Shown piece by piece: positions 26,077 to 34,436 of a stretch of 34,436 nucleotides of DNA. Made by a program: the position numbers and the translations under genes. The notes beneath the pieces were generated by a model. It worked only from the letters and a program-made list of their open reading frames with translations. It did no database searches and was not told the DNA's origin. The DNA is from an uncultured Cellvibrio sp. (GTDB lineage: Bacteria > Pseudomonadota > Gammaproteobacteria > Pseudomonadales > Cellvibrionaceae), in contig CAMLML010000047.1 of the NCBI GenBank assembly GCA_946481095.1, forward strand, positions 1-34,436, written 5' to 3'. Positions within the stretch are counted from its first letter, which is position 1, and the number at the start of each line of letters is the position of its first letter.

Positions 26077-28861
26077 GATTAACTACCTCGGCTTTTCCTT
26101 TGCGATTAAAACGAACAGGGAACAGAATACGTAATTGGTTCAGGCTGCTTTCAATCCATTCGTTGTAAGTGCCATCGCGAACCCTGCCCAGATTGACCTC
26201 ATAAAATTCAATGGCTTTTTCTTCAAAAGGAAAAGCCTGGTCTTCCAATAAAATATTGTATTGCTCAAGTTCCTCACCTTTAAGGTTGGAGGGGCGTTCG
26301 GATTTTAACAACGCCTGGCTGAAATGCTGGTAAGTATCACCAATTGCAAAAGTGGCATGGGTAGTGACATCTTTCTGGTTGTAGGCAGATGCCTGGCCAA
26401 AGAGTGTGATGGCTTCCTGCATGCGTGTTTTTTTAGTTTTTAAATTTTGTGCGAAAGGTTCAACCAGACGTACTTTTTTAAATTCGTTTTGCGTTTGCAA
26501 TGCCAGTTCAAGAATGGCATTGGCGGCAATAAAATTGGTGCGATCTGTTTTTTGCCCGGAGTTGGCTTTGGTATCCCGTGTACGAATTTGTGTTTGCCAG
26601 TAGTAACGTTTTTGAATATCCCCTGTTGCTTTATAAATTTCGGCCAATCGATACATGGCTTCAGCTGCTTGCGGGTAAGGGTTGGGGTAAGCCTCTACAT
26701 AATCGCGATAAGAACGAATTGCACCGGCGTAATCTTTTTTCGATTCATAGAGCTCACCTGCTTTCCATAATGCGGCCATTTTAACTTTGTCATCAGTTTC
26801 TGTTTTGGCGAGGCTTTCAAGTTGCTGCGCCGCTTTCTGATTTTGATTGGATTCCAGATAAGCAACAGACAATTGTCGGTTCACTTCATTTGCACGTGCA
26901 TGTTTTGGATAGAGTTTTTGAAATTCTTGTGAATAGGCAATCAGCTGATCCCATTGTTTTTCTTTCAATGCCAGTGCTATTGCATCGTATAAGCCCGTCG
27001 GCGCCAAATCGGAAGTGGGATATTGTTTGGCAATTCTACCAAAGTGCGTTATAGCGGAATTGATTTGGTTGGCTTTCGCTGCAGCTTCACCCTGACGATA
27101 AATGGCGAGTGCGGCACTGTTATTAATTTGGTCACGTTGTTTTTGATCTATACCCGGTTTTGCACTTAAATCAGAAAACGCCATTTCCGCGTCGGCGAAT
27201 TCAGCAAGCTCAAGATAGGATCTGGCTTTGATGTTGCCAAGAGTGAAATAGGATTGGTCGGGAATTTTCTTTAAAAGATTCGCCAGCTCAATCGCTTTCG
27301 CATAATTTTTATCAGAAAACGCCAGTTGTGCTGCGTGTACAATCAATTCGGCGGCTTTTCCATCATTGGGGTAGAGTTTTACGTAACGCAAAACGTAGTC
27401 GATATGTTTATTTAACCAAGCGGTTTTCGCGGGGCCTGTTGAGTTATTAAAAAAATCATCGGACATACTAATGGTCGCGTAAGCTGATTTTTTATCCAGA
27501 ATTAATTCACCATCGTAAGCCGCTTTTTCAAACAGGGTCAAGGCATCAGTGTTGCGTTTAACATCGGCAAGCAGTTCGGCATAAAGTACATAAATATTAT
27601 CCTGACGTGCGTAAGACTGGTAATCAGCCAGGTAACGTTTGTACCAAAGCTCTGCCCCTGCAAAATTCTTATTGTCTGCTTTTTTATTGTATTGACTGTG
27701 ATAAAAAGTTGACATCAAGACAATATATTGTCGCAATTCATTTTTAATTTGCTTTTGTGTTTCTTTATCAGGATTTTTATTCCAATAAGCAGAGTTGACA
27801 TTGTAAAGTGAATAGAAAGTTTCAATTTCTTCGTTCAATGGCGCCACAAAATTACCTGATTGCCATATTTTGATCACTTCCAAATGAGCGACCGGCAAGC
27901 GGTTATCTGATGGTTGATGCTTAATAAACTCTTTTAGTGTTAACGCAGCATCGGAATATCGTTCCTGTTGCAGGTAAATATCCGATACCACATGGTAGGT
28001 TTCATAGACGTATTTAAAATCAGTGGTGTCCGCAAAATATTGATTTAAACCTTCAGGCCCGTTGTAATTGATAAACGACAAACCCAGTGCGCGGAAATAA
28101 TCATCAAATAAACTTTTTTCACTGTCACTCAGTTTGTCTCGTGCTGCGAATTGGTGATTGCTCAAAGCTGCAACAAAATCGTCTATGGCTTCCAGATAGA
28201 GTTCTTGCTTGTAACGTGACCATCCTCTTTTGAATAAAGATTTTTCATAAAAATCTTTATTGTATTGTGCTGCAATTGCTTCAGTGTAAGCATTTTCAGC
28301 GGCGATATAATCACCGCTGGCGAAAGCAGTTTCTGCCAGACGAAACTGCGCCTCTGCGTAAAAAACAGATTTCGGATGTTCATCGACCAATTGTTGCAAA
28401 ATACTATTGGCTTTAGTGGAATCACCGATTTGCGATAAGGTTCTTGCCAACTGATAAAGGGATTTATCTACTTCAGGTGCGTCAGGGAAATCACGAATAG
28501 ACGTTTCCAGAAGAGTAATCGTATTGCGTAAAGTAGTGTTGTAACGTTGATCCTGTTCTGCTTCACTTAATTTTTCATCTTGCCCGCCAAGACTTTCACT
28601 GAGTTCAAGTTCCATATTGGCAATACGGTTGACAGCCGTCACCCGCGATTTGTCAGTTTTGCTGGCGTGCTGCAAATAACTGTAATAAGCATTTTTCACA
28701 TCTTCTTTGGTTTTCGATGTGTTGGTGACTTTGGTTTCAATAACCGATTCATCACTGACATCCAGATCAGCAAGCGTTTGTTCTTCCTCTTTTTCCGGAT
28801 TGCCTGCACAGGCTCCCAGCATCAGTGTCAATATCAGCAGTGTTTTATGAAATTGCATCAT
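26066..28861 (-). CDS. Large TPR lipoprotein (931 residues)
   Basis: A long periplasmic or outer-membrane TPR lipoprotein. Lipobox LGAC with Cys18 (from the first Met) after a short hydrophobic core. An acidic linker (KEEEQTLADLDVSDESVIET) leads to at least a dozen TPR-like helical hairpins from about 100 to 780 (for example YQLARTLSQIGDSTKANSIL, AQFRLAETAFASGDYIAAEN, LWKAGELYESKKDYAGAIRS). The start overlaps the stop of the previous gene by one base (TAATG), so translation is coupled. Such long TPR lipoproteins scaffold envelope machines (GltD/AgmU-like or BamD-like); which one is not visible. Confidence 0.88.
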   Translation of the reverse strand: MMQFHKTLLILTLMLGACAGNPEKEEEQTLADLDVSDESVIETKVTNTSKTKEDVKNAYYSYLQHASKTDKSRVTAVNRIANMELELSESLGGQDEKLSEAEQDQRYNTTLRNTITLLETSIRDFPDAPEVDKSLYQLARTLSQIGDSTKANSILQQLVDEHPKSVFYAEAQFRLAETAFASGDYIAAENAYTEAIAAQYNKDFYEKSLFKRGWSRYKQELYLEAIDDFVAALSNHQFAARDKLSDSEKSLFDDYFRALGLSFINYNGPEGLNQYFADTTDFKYVYETYHVVSDIYLQQERYSDAALTLKEFIKHQPSDNRLPVAHLEVIKIWQSGNFVAPLNEEIETFYSLYNVNSAYWNKNPDKETQKQIKNELRQYIVLMSTFYHSQYNKKADNKNFAGAELWYKRYLADYQSYARQDNIYVLYAELLADVKRNTDALTLFEKAAYDGELILDKKSAYATISMSDDFFNNSTGPAKTAWLNKHIDYVLRYVKLYPNDGKAAELIVHAAQLAFSDKNYAKAIELANLLKKIPDQSYFTLGNIKARSYLELAEFADAEMAFSDLSAKPGIDQKQRDQINNSAALAIYRQGEAAAKANQINSAITHFGRIAKQYPTSDLAPTGLYDAIALALKEKQWDQLIAYSQEFQKLYPKHARANEVNRQLSVAYLESNQNQKAAQQLESLAKTETDDKVKMAALWKAGELYESKKDYAGAIRSYRDYVEAYPNPYPQAAEAMYRLAEIYKATGDIQKRYYWQTQIRTRDTKANSGQKTDRTNFIAANAILELALQTQNEFKKVRLVEPFAQNLKTKKTRMQEAITLFGQASAYNQKDVTTHATFAIGDTYQHFSQALLKSERPSNLKGEELEQYNILLEDQAFPFEEKAIEFYEVNLGRVRDGTYNEWIESSLNQLRILFPVRFNRKGKAEVVNHAF

Positions 28862-30195
28862 TACTTATCCTTGTCATAGAGCTGGGCTTGGCCAAGTTGT
28901 GATTGGGCAAGGTAACTGGAAAGTACTTCAATATGTGCGTCGTAGCCTTTGCGCAACAAAGTTTTGGTCAATAATAAATATTGATCATATAAGGACGATA
29001 TTTTTGCGCGTTCTGAATTGGATAAAGCCAATTGTTTGAATTCCTGTAAGCTTTCTATATGAACTTTTAACCAACCTGGCAAATATTCTGAATCCAGCGG
29101 AATATTGTCCAAACTGTTTTGTTTTTCGGCCATAGATGCATTTAATTTATTTTGATAATAGGCGATAGCGTTAGCATAGTGCTCCGACGCTACATCTTTT
29201 TTTCCAAGAAGAACATAGGTGTAGGCAGACAACAGCCTGGATTCTATTACAGCAACATCATCGGTATTTTTTTTCTTGAGCAGGTTGAATGCATTTAATC
29301 CACCTGCAAAATCTCCCTGATGTATGGCACACAAACCAATACCTAAAAGTGCTTTATCCGCATATTCACTTTTGACTGAAATTTTCCGAAAACTGTCACG
29401 CGCATTTCGATAAAATTCATGATGAATTTGTGCATATCCAATAAATAAAAAAAGTCGGTTTAATAATTCCGGATTTTTGGAAATGGATTCTGCAGTAACC
29501 GCGGATTTAATTGTGAGGTCTGCATCAGTCCACCAACCCTGACGTAAAAATGCGATGGCTTTGTTGAGTTGAGCATAACCATAATATTGAGATGTGTTTG
29601 CAACCTGATCGTAATAAGTAATAGCTTGACGATGCTGTTTTAAATTTTGCAAGACGATACCGTAGATCACATATGCGTAGTCGCTTTCATCCTGGGTAAG
29701 TGCGTTACGCGCACTGATGGCATCCATTTCTTTAAGTACTTTTTTCCAATCTTCATGCGCATAATAAAATAAAGCAAGACGGTAATGCATTTTTGAAATG
29801 GTGTTATCACTGGCGGTTTGGGCGGCAATCAAAAAAATAGCTTTTGCCTGCTCCAATGCTTCCATTGCCAATAATAAATCAAACATGCCCATCACTTCGT
29901 CAGCTTCGATATTGGCGCGAATTAAAGGGAGATTTCCCATAACCAATTGAATTGCAGAAAACCGTTGGTGAGCACTCACTTCCGTTGTAATCAGAGTAAG
30001 AAGTTCACCGGGCGTATTGGGTTTTTTGATATTTTTTTGCTGGTAATTTTTATGTATGAGACCGGATTGTGCATAAAAATCAGCGAAGAGCTTTTGTGCA
30101 GTTTCCCGCAGGTTGGGTGTTGCTGGCGGGGTATCAGCATTGGCCAATAACCCCGCAGCAATTAAAACAAACAATACAATAAATCGTGACATCAT
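28861..30195 (-). CDS. Exported TPR protein (444 residues)
   Basis: A periplasmic protein with signal peptide MMSRFIVLFVLIAAGLLANA and no lipobox. The mature part is alpha-helical with TPR-like pairs (MHYRLALFYYAHEDWKKVLK, YAYVIYGIVLQNLKQHRQAI, LFIGYAQIHHEFYRNARDSF, LGIGLCAIHQGDFAGGLNAF). It is the first of three TPR genes in a row and starts 37 bp after clpV; the gap contains ATTCGAT three times, in whole or part, but no terminator, so cotranscription with clpV is possible. Helix rich, no enzyme motif. Probably a partner of the two TPR lipoproteins. Confidence 0.85.
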   Translation of the reverse strand: MMSRFIVLFVLIAAGLLANADTPPATPNLRETAQKLFADFYAQSGLIHKNYQQKNIKKPNTPGELLTLITTEVSAHQRFSAIQLVMGNLPLIRANIEADEVMGMFDLLLAMEALEQAKAIFLIAAQTASDNTISKMHYRLALFYYAHEDWKKVLKEMDAISARNALTQDESDYAYVIYGIVLQNLKQHRQAITYYDQVANTSQYYGYAQLNKAIAFLRQGWWTDADLTIKSAVTAESISKNPELLNRLFLFIGYAQIHHEFYRNARDSFRKISVKSEYADKALLGIGLCAIHQGDFAGGLNAFNLLKKKNTDDVAVIESRLLSAYTYVLLGKKDVASEHYANAIAYYQNKLNASMAEKQNSLDNIPLDSEYLPGWLKVHIESLQEFKQLALSNSERAKISSLYDQYLLLTKTLLRKGYDAHIEVLSSYLAQSQLGQAQLYDKDK

Positions 30196-30232
30196 AATTA
30201 GTTAGCTATTCGATATTATTCGTTCGATCTTA

Positions 30233-32926
30233 CTATTCGATTTTATAAACGAATCGCCCATCCTCACTGACACTAACACTGATTTTATTGATGGCTTCGC
30301 CATTCGCCATTCGTGACAAACAATCGGTTGCCAGTTCAGGCAACATGGTGCGTGTTAAAATATTTTCAATATTACGTGCACCGGTATCCACTTCCTGACT
30401 GCGTGCGACTATATGCAACTTGACTTCGTCATCGCAATGGAATTCGGCGTCATAATGTTCGCGTACACGTTTTTCAATTCGCTTCATATTAATGTCGCAA
30501 ATTTTCATCAGGTTTTCATCATTCAATGGATAATAAGGAATGATGGTGGTGCGTCCAAGGAAAGCGGGTTTGAAAAAACGTAACAGCTGTGGACGGAAAT
30601 TATCGAGCAATACATCGGGTTCAGGTAATGTTTCACTGGCAGCACACATAGCGCGAATATGTTCTTCGCCCGCATTGGAGGTCATGATGATCACGGTATT
30701 GCGGAAATCGATATCACGGCCTTCGCCATCTTTAATTGTGCCTTTATCAAAAAGATTATAGAAAATATCCTGCACACCGGGGTGCGCTTTTTCCATTTCA
30801 TCCAGCAACACAATACTGTAAGGCTTGCGTCTCACGGCTTCAGTCAACACACCGCCTTCACCGTAACCCACATAACCCGGTGGTGAACCCAGCAACATGG
30901 AAACTTTGTGTTCTTCTTTAAATTCCGACATGTTAATGACAGTAATATTTTGTTCACCGCCATACAGAATATCCGCCAGTGCCAATGCGGTTTCTGTTTT
31001 GCCCACGCCGCTTGAACCTACCATGAAGAAAACACCAATAGGTTTGCGTGGATCAGTCAAACCGGCACGTGATGTTTGAATGCTTTGTGCAATCGCTTTT
31101 AACGCATGTGATTGGCCTATCACGCGTTCATTCAATCGATCTGCAAGATTCAAAATAGAACGTATTTCATCCGACACCATTTTGCCGACAGGAATTCCGG
31201 TCCAATTGGCAACGACTTCAGCCACTGCATTGCTATCGACATTAACCTGAATCATAGGTGTGTCGCCTTGCAGCTCGGCAAGTTCTTTCATTGACGCTTT
31301 GATATCGGCTTGAATTTTTTCGCGTTCCTCTTTGTCGAGTAATTTAGGTGCGCCTTCTTTTTTTAATTCCTGCTCATTCATGCGTTGAGCGTGGAAATCA
31401 TCTTCAATTAATTTTTGTAATTCGTGGATTTTTTTAACGACAACTTTTTCCTTCTCCCATTGCGCTTCCTGGACAATAAGATTTTTTTCGAGTTCTTTTT
31501 TTTCAGTGATCAGCGCTTGAATACGGCTTTCACAATTGCCCAAAGTAGCATTTTCACGTTGTAACGAAGTGATATTGGCTTCGCATTGGCTGATGCGACG
31601 GCGAGTGTCTTCTATATAAGCAGGTGTTGCACTTTGGCTGAGCGCCACACGTGCACAAGCGGTATCGAGCAGGCTGACAGATTTATCCGGTAATTGTCGC
31701 GCAGTAATGTAACGGCTTGATAATTTCACTGAATCAACAATCGCTTCATCCATAATGCGCACACCATGATGCGCCTGCAACATTTCTGAAATCGCGCGCA
31801 TCATATTAATGGCTTTATCTATGCTGGGTTCTTCAATTTTCACAACCTGGAAACGGCGGGTCAGTGCAGGGTCACGTTCAAAATATTTTTTATATTCAGC
31901 CCAGGTAGTTGCTGCAATCGTGCGCAATTCGCCACGAGCCAACGCCGGTTTTAATAAATTCGCTGCATCGCCTTGTCCTTCTTTGCCGCCAGCCCCTATC
32001 AATGTATGCGCTTCGTCAATAAACATAATGATCGGCACAGGTGATGCTTTTACTTCAGCGATTACCGATTTCAAGCGATTTTCAAATTCACCTTTTACAC
32101 TTGCACCTGCTTGCAGTAGCCCAAGATCAAGGCTTCTGACAGTTACATTTTTTAATGGCTCGGGAACATCACCATTGGCAATCCGCAATGCAAAACCTTC
32201 AACAACCGCTGTTTTACCCACGCCGGCTTCACCTGTCAGAATGGGATTGTTTTGGCGGCGACGAATTAGAATATCAACAATTTGTCTGATTTCTTCATCG
32301 CGCCCGAGAACAGCATCTATGGTTCCTTTTTTGGCTGCTTCAGTTAAATTCACTGTGTATTTATCGAGTGAAGGTGTTTTGCTGGGAATACCACTGGAAC
32401 TTGCTTCGCCAGCTTCACTGCTTGTCGAACCTTGATTGCTTGTCGCTGATTCCGCTGAACTCCCAATAATAGTTTTCAGAAGTTCACGCAGGGACTCCGG
32501 TGGAATTTTTGATAATTCACCATTAGTAACACCACAGGAACGACGTAAATTTTCATCCAACATCAGCGCAGCAAGAATATGTGCTGATGTTGCCCGTGCA
32601 TGTCCATATTCTACCGATGCCAGCATCCAGGCATTTTTAGCCAATTCAACAATAGAAGGAGAGAGTGCAGGCGCGCGGGAATTACCGGCTTTGATACTGT
32701 CCAATTCACGATTGAGTTGTTGCACCAATCTGCCCAGATCAATATCAAATTTATTGAGTACGACACGAATATCAGTGTCTTCAGGTTCAATTAATTTCAG
32801 CAACCAATGTTCTATTTCAACATTGTAATGGCTGCGCGACATACATAAACCCGCCGCCGATTCCAGCGAGCTGCGGCCCAGTTCGTTTAATTTACCTACC
32901 AGTGATTTCAAATCGATACTAATCAT
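30233..32926 (-). CDS. clpV: Type VI secretion AAA+ ATPase ClpV (TssH)
   Basis: An 897-residue AAA+ ATPase that disassembles the contracted T6SS sheath. Order: Clp N-domain (1-150), low-complexity Ser/Glu linker (155-185), first AAA+ with Walker A GEAGVGKT (232-239), Walker B FIDEAH (302-307), and the ClpV-type segments GQGDAANLLKPALARGELRT and IAATTWAEYKKYFERDPALT; the coiled-coil middle domain (about 425-550); second AAA+ with Walker A GSSGVGKT (637-644) and LLDEMEKAHPGV. The wording around GDAANLLKPALARGELRTIAATTW is that of ClpV, not ClpB. AGGA 6 nt before the ATG. No other T6SS core genes are in the window; the Rhs gene upstream is a likely cargo. The main T6SS cluster may lie beyond the right edge. 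Confidence 0.93.
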   Translation of the reverse strand: MISIDLKSLVGKLNELGRSSLESAAGLCMSRSHYNVEIEHWLLKLIEPEDTDIRVVLNKFDIDLGRLVQQLNRELDSIKAGNSRAPALSPSIVELAKNAWMLASVEYGHARATSAHILAALMLDENLRRSCGVTNGELSKIPPESLRELLKTIIGSSAESATSNQGSTSSEAGEASSSGIPSKTPSLDKYTVNLTEAAKKGTIDAVLGRDEEIRQIVDILIRRRQNNPILTGEAGVGKTAVVEGFALRIANGDVPEPLKNVTVRSLDLGLLQAGASVKGEFENRLKSVIAEVKASPVPIIMFIDEAHTLIGAGGKEGQGDAANLLKPALARGELRTIAATTWAEYKKYFERDPALTRRFQVVKIEEPSIDKAINMMRAISEMLQAHHGVRIMDEAIVDSVKLSSRYITARQLPDKSVSLLDTACARVALSQSATPAYIEDTRRRISQCEANITSLQRENATLGNCESRIQALITEKKELEKNLIVQEAQWEKEKVVVKKIHELQKLIEDDFHAQRMNEQELKKEGAPKLLDKEEREKIQADIKASMKELAELQGDTPMIQVNVDSNAVAEVVANWTGIPVGKMVSDEIRSILNLADRLNERVIGQSHALKAIAQSIQTSRAGLTDPRKPIGVFFMVGSSGVGKTETALALADILYGGEQNITVINMSEFKEEHKVSMLLGSPPGYVGYGEGGVLTEAVRRKPYSIVLLDEMEKAHPGVQDIFYNLFDKGTIKDGEGRDIDFRNTVIIMTSNAGEEHIRAMCAASETLPEPDVLLDNFRPQLLRFFKPAFLGRTTIIPYYPLNDENLMKICDINMKRIEKRVREHYDAEFHCDDEVKLHIVARSQEVDTGARNIENILTRTMLPELATDCLSRMANGEAINKISVSVSEDGRFVYKIE

Positions 32927-33112
32927 AATAATTCCTATGCTTTGAAGTTTATTAAAGGTCCTAATAATTTGGTGAATTCAACATAACCACACCGAGCAGT
33001 CTCAATCGTAAAGATTAGACTTTTTACAACATAAACTAATAGCAGGGCTATTAATTACCCCCCCATTTATTTTCAATGAGTGCAGGGGAAAGTTGGATAT
33101 TCCCTTATTAAT

Positions 33113-33131
33113 AAGCCCTCAATGAGGGCTT
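33113..33131 (-). terminator. Candidate hairpin at the end of the DUF4288-like gene
   Basis: AAGCCCTC-AAT-GAGGGCTT is a perfect 8-bp stem overlapping the stop codon of the gene at 33119. In the minus direction TTATTAAT follows, only partly a T run, so it is a weak terminator or an attenuator ahead of clpV. Confidence 0.5.
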
Positions 33132-33481
33132 GTCTGTTTATGCTGATCTCTCCATCCGTCAGCGCAAGTCCAATCACAATCCTCAATTAATTGACTGGCA
33201 TTACCTTTTACGAAGAATCTAGAAAACACCTCTAATGACTCATCATTATCATTAGAATCAATAACTTCAAATAGCTTAATCCCTCTCAATTGCCATTCAA
33301 CATTCACACCATCATCATTTTCATAGGAATGCTCATCTTTAAGACCAATTTCAACTGCCAATCTTTTTGCATCAGCCATAGATTGCGCCTCAATTAATCT
33401 AATTGATTCCATTTCTACTGATTTCCCAGTAGTTGGTTTTGACAATATTGCTTCATAGATAAAACTGATTCCAAATTTCAT
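33119..33481 (-). CDS. DUF4288-like protein, candidate immunity protein
   Basis: A 120-residue cytoplasmic protein. The middle (SIRLIEAQSMADAKRLAVEI, then NDDGVNVEWQLRGIKLFEVI, then ESLEVFSRFF) reads like DUF4288, a small family often found among immunity genes of polymorphic toxin loci. It has no ribosome site of its own; its ATG shares one base with a TAA that ends a 37-codon open frame (TAATG), the usual coupled junction of a toxin tip with its immunity gene. Role as immunity to a displaced toxin is therefore inferred. The family assignment is from reading, not a search. Confidence 0.72.
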   Translation of the reverse strand: MKFGISFIYEAILSKPTTGKSVEMESIRLIEAQSMADAKRLAVEIGLKDEHSYENDDGVNVEWQLRGIKLFEVIDSNDNDESLEVFSRFFVKGNASQLIEDCDWTCADGWRDQHKQTSPH

Positions 33482-33594
33482 TATTTTTTATACTCATTAC
33501 TTGTTAAAAGTTTGCGAGCAGTTCTGCAAGCCTTATCGCCCTCTTTTGCTCCTTTAAGAATCTCGGCTAAAGTTAACTGGCATTTAATTAGGGT
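33481..33594 (-). pseudogene. Remnant of a displaced Rhs/polymorphic toxin C-terminus
   Basis: An open frame of 37 codons without start (LAEILKGAKEGDKACRTARK inside), following a stop at 33595-33597 and ending in TAA that overlaps the next ATG. It looks like the last helices of a toxin domain. Just upstream in another frame is ATG at 33674-33676 with 29 codons (KSIGIHKVAIDRSRLVWPNL) ending in CCC TAA; a single-base shift near 33594 would join the two frames. This suggests a decayed 60-70 residue toxin end. No Rhs core remains attached. Confidence 0.45.
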
Positions 33595-33685
33595 TCAATT
33601 TCTCTGCCCAAATTAGGCCAAACCAATCGAGACCTATCGATTGCTACTTTGTGGATACCGATTGATTTGGTGGACATTGATTTTT

Positions 33686-33895
33686 CTAACGAGAAATAAT
33701 TAAATCAACATTACATTTAGATGAACCTGTGTAATCACAATAGTGTTCATGTTCCCAATTTTTATATTTCTCCATTTCATCTGCGCATTTAATAATAAAA
33801 CCCGCAATGTTCCTTAGTTCCTCAGATGAAGCTTGGATTGTTACTTCAGATAACTCCAGTAATGCACTGTCGCCCTCATAACCATAAAATTTCAT
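33686..33895 (-). CDS. Imm32-like immunity protein
   Basis: A 69-residue protein (MKFYGYEGDSALLELSEVTI ... RNIAGFIIKCADEMEKYKNW). The order MKxYGY, LSEVT, SxEELRxIAxF, CADEMEK and a HEH near the C terminus fits my recollection of Imm32, a small immunity family of polymorphic toxin systems. It lies 25 bases after the stop of the Rhs toxin tip, with GGAG 5 nt before its ATG, the normal place for the cognate immunity gene. The C terminus (SSKCNVDLIISR) has one extra Cys-containing segment. Binding to the adjacent toxin is inferred from position. Confidence 0.75.
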   Translation of the reverse strand: MKFYGYEGDSALLELSEVTIQASSEELRNIAGFIIKCADEMEKYKNWEHEHYCDYTGSSKCNVDLIISR

Positions 33896-33920
33896 AGATA
33901 CTCCAAGTAAATAAGTCCAA

Positions 33921-34436
33921 CTATATTATTTCAGGTATACCACAACTTTCCGCTACTTTTTTAAAGCATGCTTCGCCCGTAGAATCAATAGAGCATGGAT
34001 CTAACAAGGTTTTGGGTATAAGAAACATTGGGTTCAAAAGAAATCCTTTGCCTTTTAAGAAGTCTGTCATTTTTCTATTCAAATTATCTAGGCTACCGCG
34101 AGATTGATGGCTTTGAGTTCCATCTTTATTTACAACACCTGAACCCTTAGGTGTTTCAAAATGTGCATGTGTCTGTTGTCCGGGAACATGCGGACGATCA
34201 ATTCTAACTTTATTTCCGCCGCCTAAATCATATTGATTAAGCCCATAAGGGTCAATAAAACTCAATGGATTTCCACTCACATAGGCATAAGTATTCATTC
34301 CGCCCAACAACCCAAGTGGATCACTCTCAATATACCGTGCAATACTCGCATCATAATAACGATGCCAGTTGTACCAGAGACTACTTTCTTTATCAAAATA
34401 TTGGCCGGGGAAACCTATGTTGAATTCGCCGATGGA
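33921..34436 (-). CDS. Rhs-family polymorphic toxin, C-terminal end (5' partial)
   Basis: The frame runs open to the window edge, so only the last 171 residues are present. The first part is the RHS-associated core: [40 protein letters not shown], then the boundary motif [14 protein letters not shown], after which Rhs proteins switch to a variable toxin. The 105-residue tip contains [31 protein letters not shown] and four Cys, with several His that could be catalytic (a nuclease is possible). No family name can be given. The Imm32-like gene follows at once. ClpV lies about 1 kb away on the same strand, so T6SS delivery is plausible. Confidence 0.9.
   Translation of the reverse strand, partial: SIGEFNIGFPGQYFDKESSLWYNWHRYYDASIARYIESDPLGLLGGMNTYAYVSGNPLSFIDPYGLNQYDLGGGNKVRIDRPHVPGQQTHAHFETPKGSGVVNKDGTQSHQSRGSLDNLNRKMTDFLKGKGFLLNPMFLIPKTLLDPCSIDSTGEACFKKVAESCGIPEII

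Noticed and set aside
31809..32435. 208-codon plus-strand frame within clpV
   Set aside because: Antisense shadow of the conserved first AAA+ domain; low-complexity Ser/Pro composition and no ribosome site.
33590..33676. Small 29-codon ORF between the Imm32-like and DUF4288-like genes
   Set aside because: No ribosome site or recognised family; better explained as part of the decayed toxin end, so not called as a gene.

Overview
The window looks like a chromosomal segment of a gammaproteobacterium, most likely Cellvibrionaceae (Cellvibrio-like). This is inferred from gene content (GH10 xylanase, alginate-export-type porin, beta-propeller phytase with a TonB-dependent receptor, several diguanylate cyclases, T6SS ClpV) and moderate-to-low GC by eye. 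No tRNA, rRNA, CRISPR array or intact insertion sequence was seen.

Layout. (1) 1-4003, plus strand: a signalling operon with a 5'-truncated hybrid histidine kinase (PAS end, HisKA, HATPase, two receivers, HPt), a receiver-GGDEF diguanylate cyclase, and a small outer-membrane beta-barrel protein. (2) 4004-8584, plus strand: an AT-rich gap with a palindromic MITE-like element, a secreted metzincin protease ending in seven 63-residue FG-GAP/VCBS-like calcium-binding repeats, a strong terminator, a sigma-54-type promoter, and an alginate-export-family porin with its own terminator, followed by a decayed copy of the palindromic element. (3) 8585-16642, minus strand: a phosphate-scavenging operon (TonB-dependent receptor, dual-domain phytase, Tat-exported PhoX phosphatase) followed by a GH10 xylanase. 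(4) 16895-18927, plus strand and divergent from the receptor: a membrane GGDEF protein with a degenerate active site (AGDRF) and an AraC-family regulator. (5) 18980-34436, minus strand: from right to left, the C-terminal end of an Rhs protein with a toxin-like tip, an Imm32-like immunity gene, a remnant of a second toxin tip joined to a DUF4288-like gene, clpV (tssH), three TPR proteins (two of them lipoproteins), two small exported or membrane proteins, a long inverted repeat, a winged-helix/nucleotidyltransferase pair resembling AbiE toxin-antitoxin, and a very large envelope protein of unknown function.

How they work together. Region 3 reads as uptake and dephosphorylation of organic phosphate: the receptor may import, the phytase and PhoX release phosphate. 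Regions 1 and 4 are c-di-GMP and transcription control. The right end couples a T6SS ATPase to an Rhs toxin with current and displaced toxin/immunity cassettes. The TPR block beside it is conserved-looking but unassigned. The parts most worth following up are the displaced toxin cassette at 33481-33594, the TPR/small-protein operon, the 1370-residue envelope protein, the wHTH-NTase pair, and the sigma-54 site before the porin.
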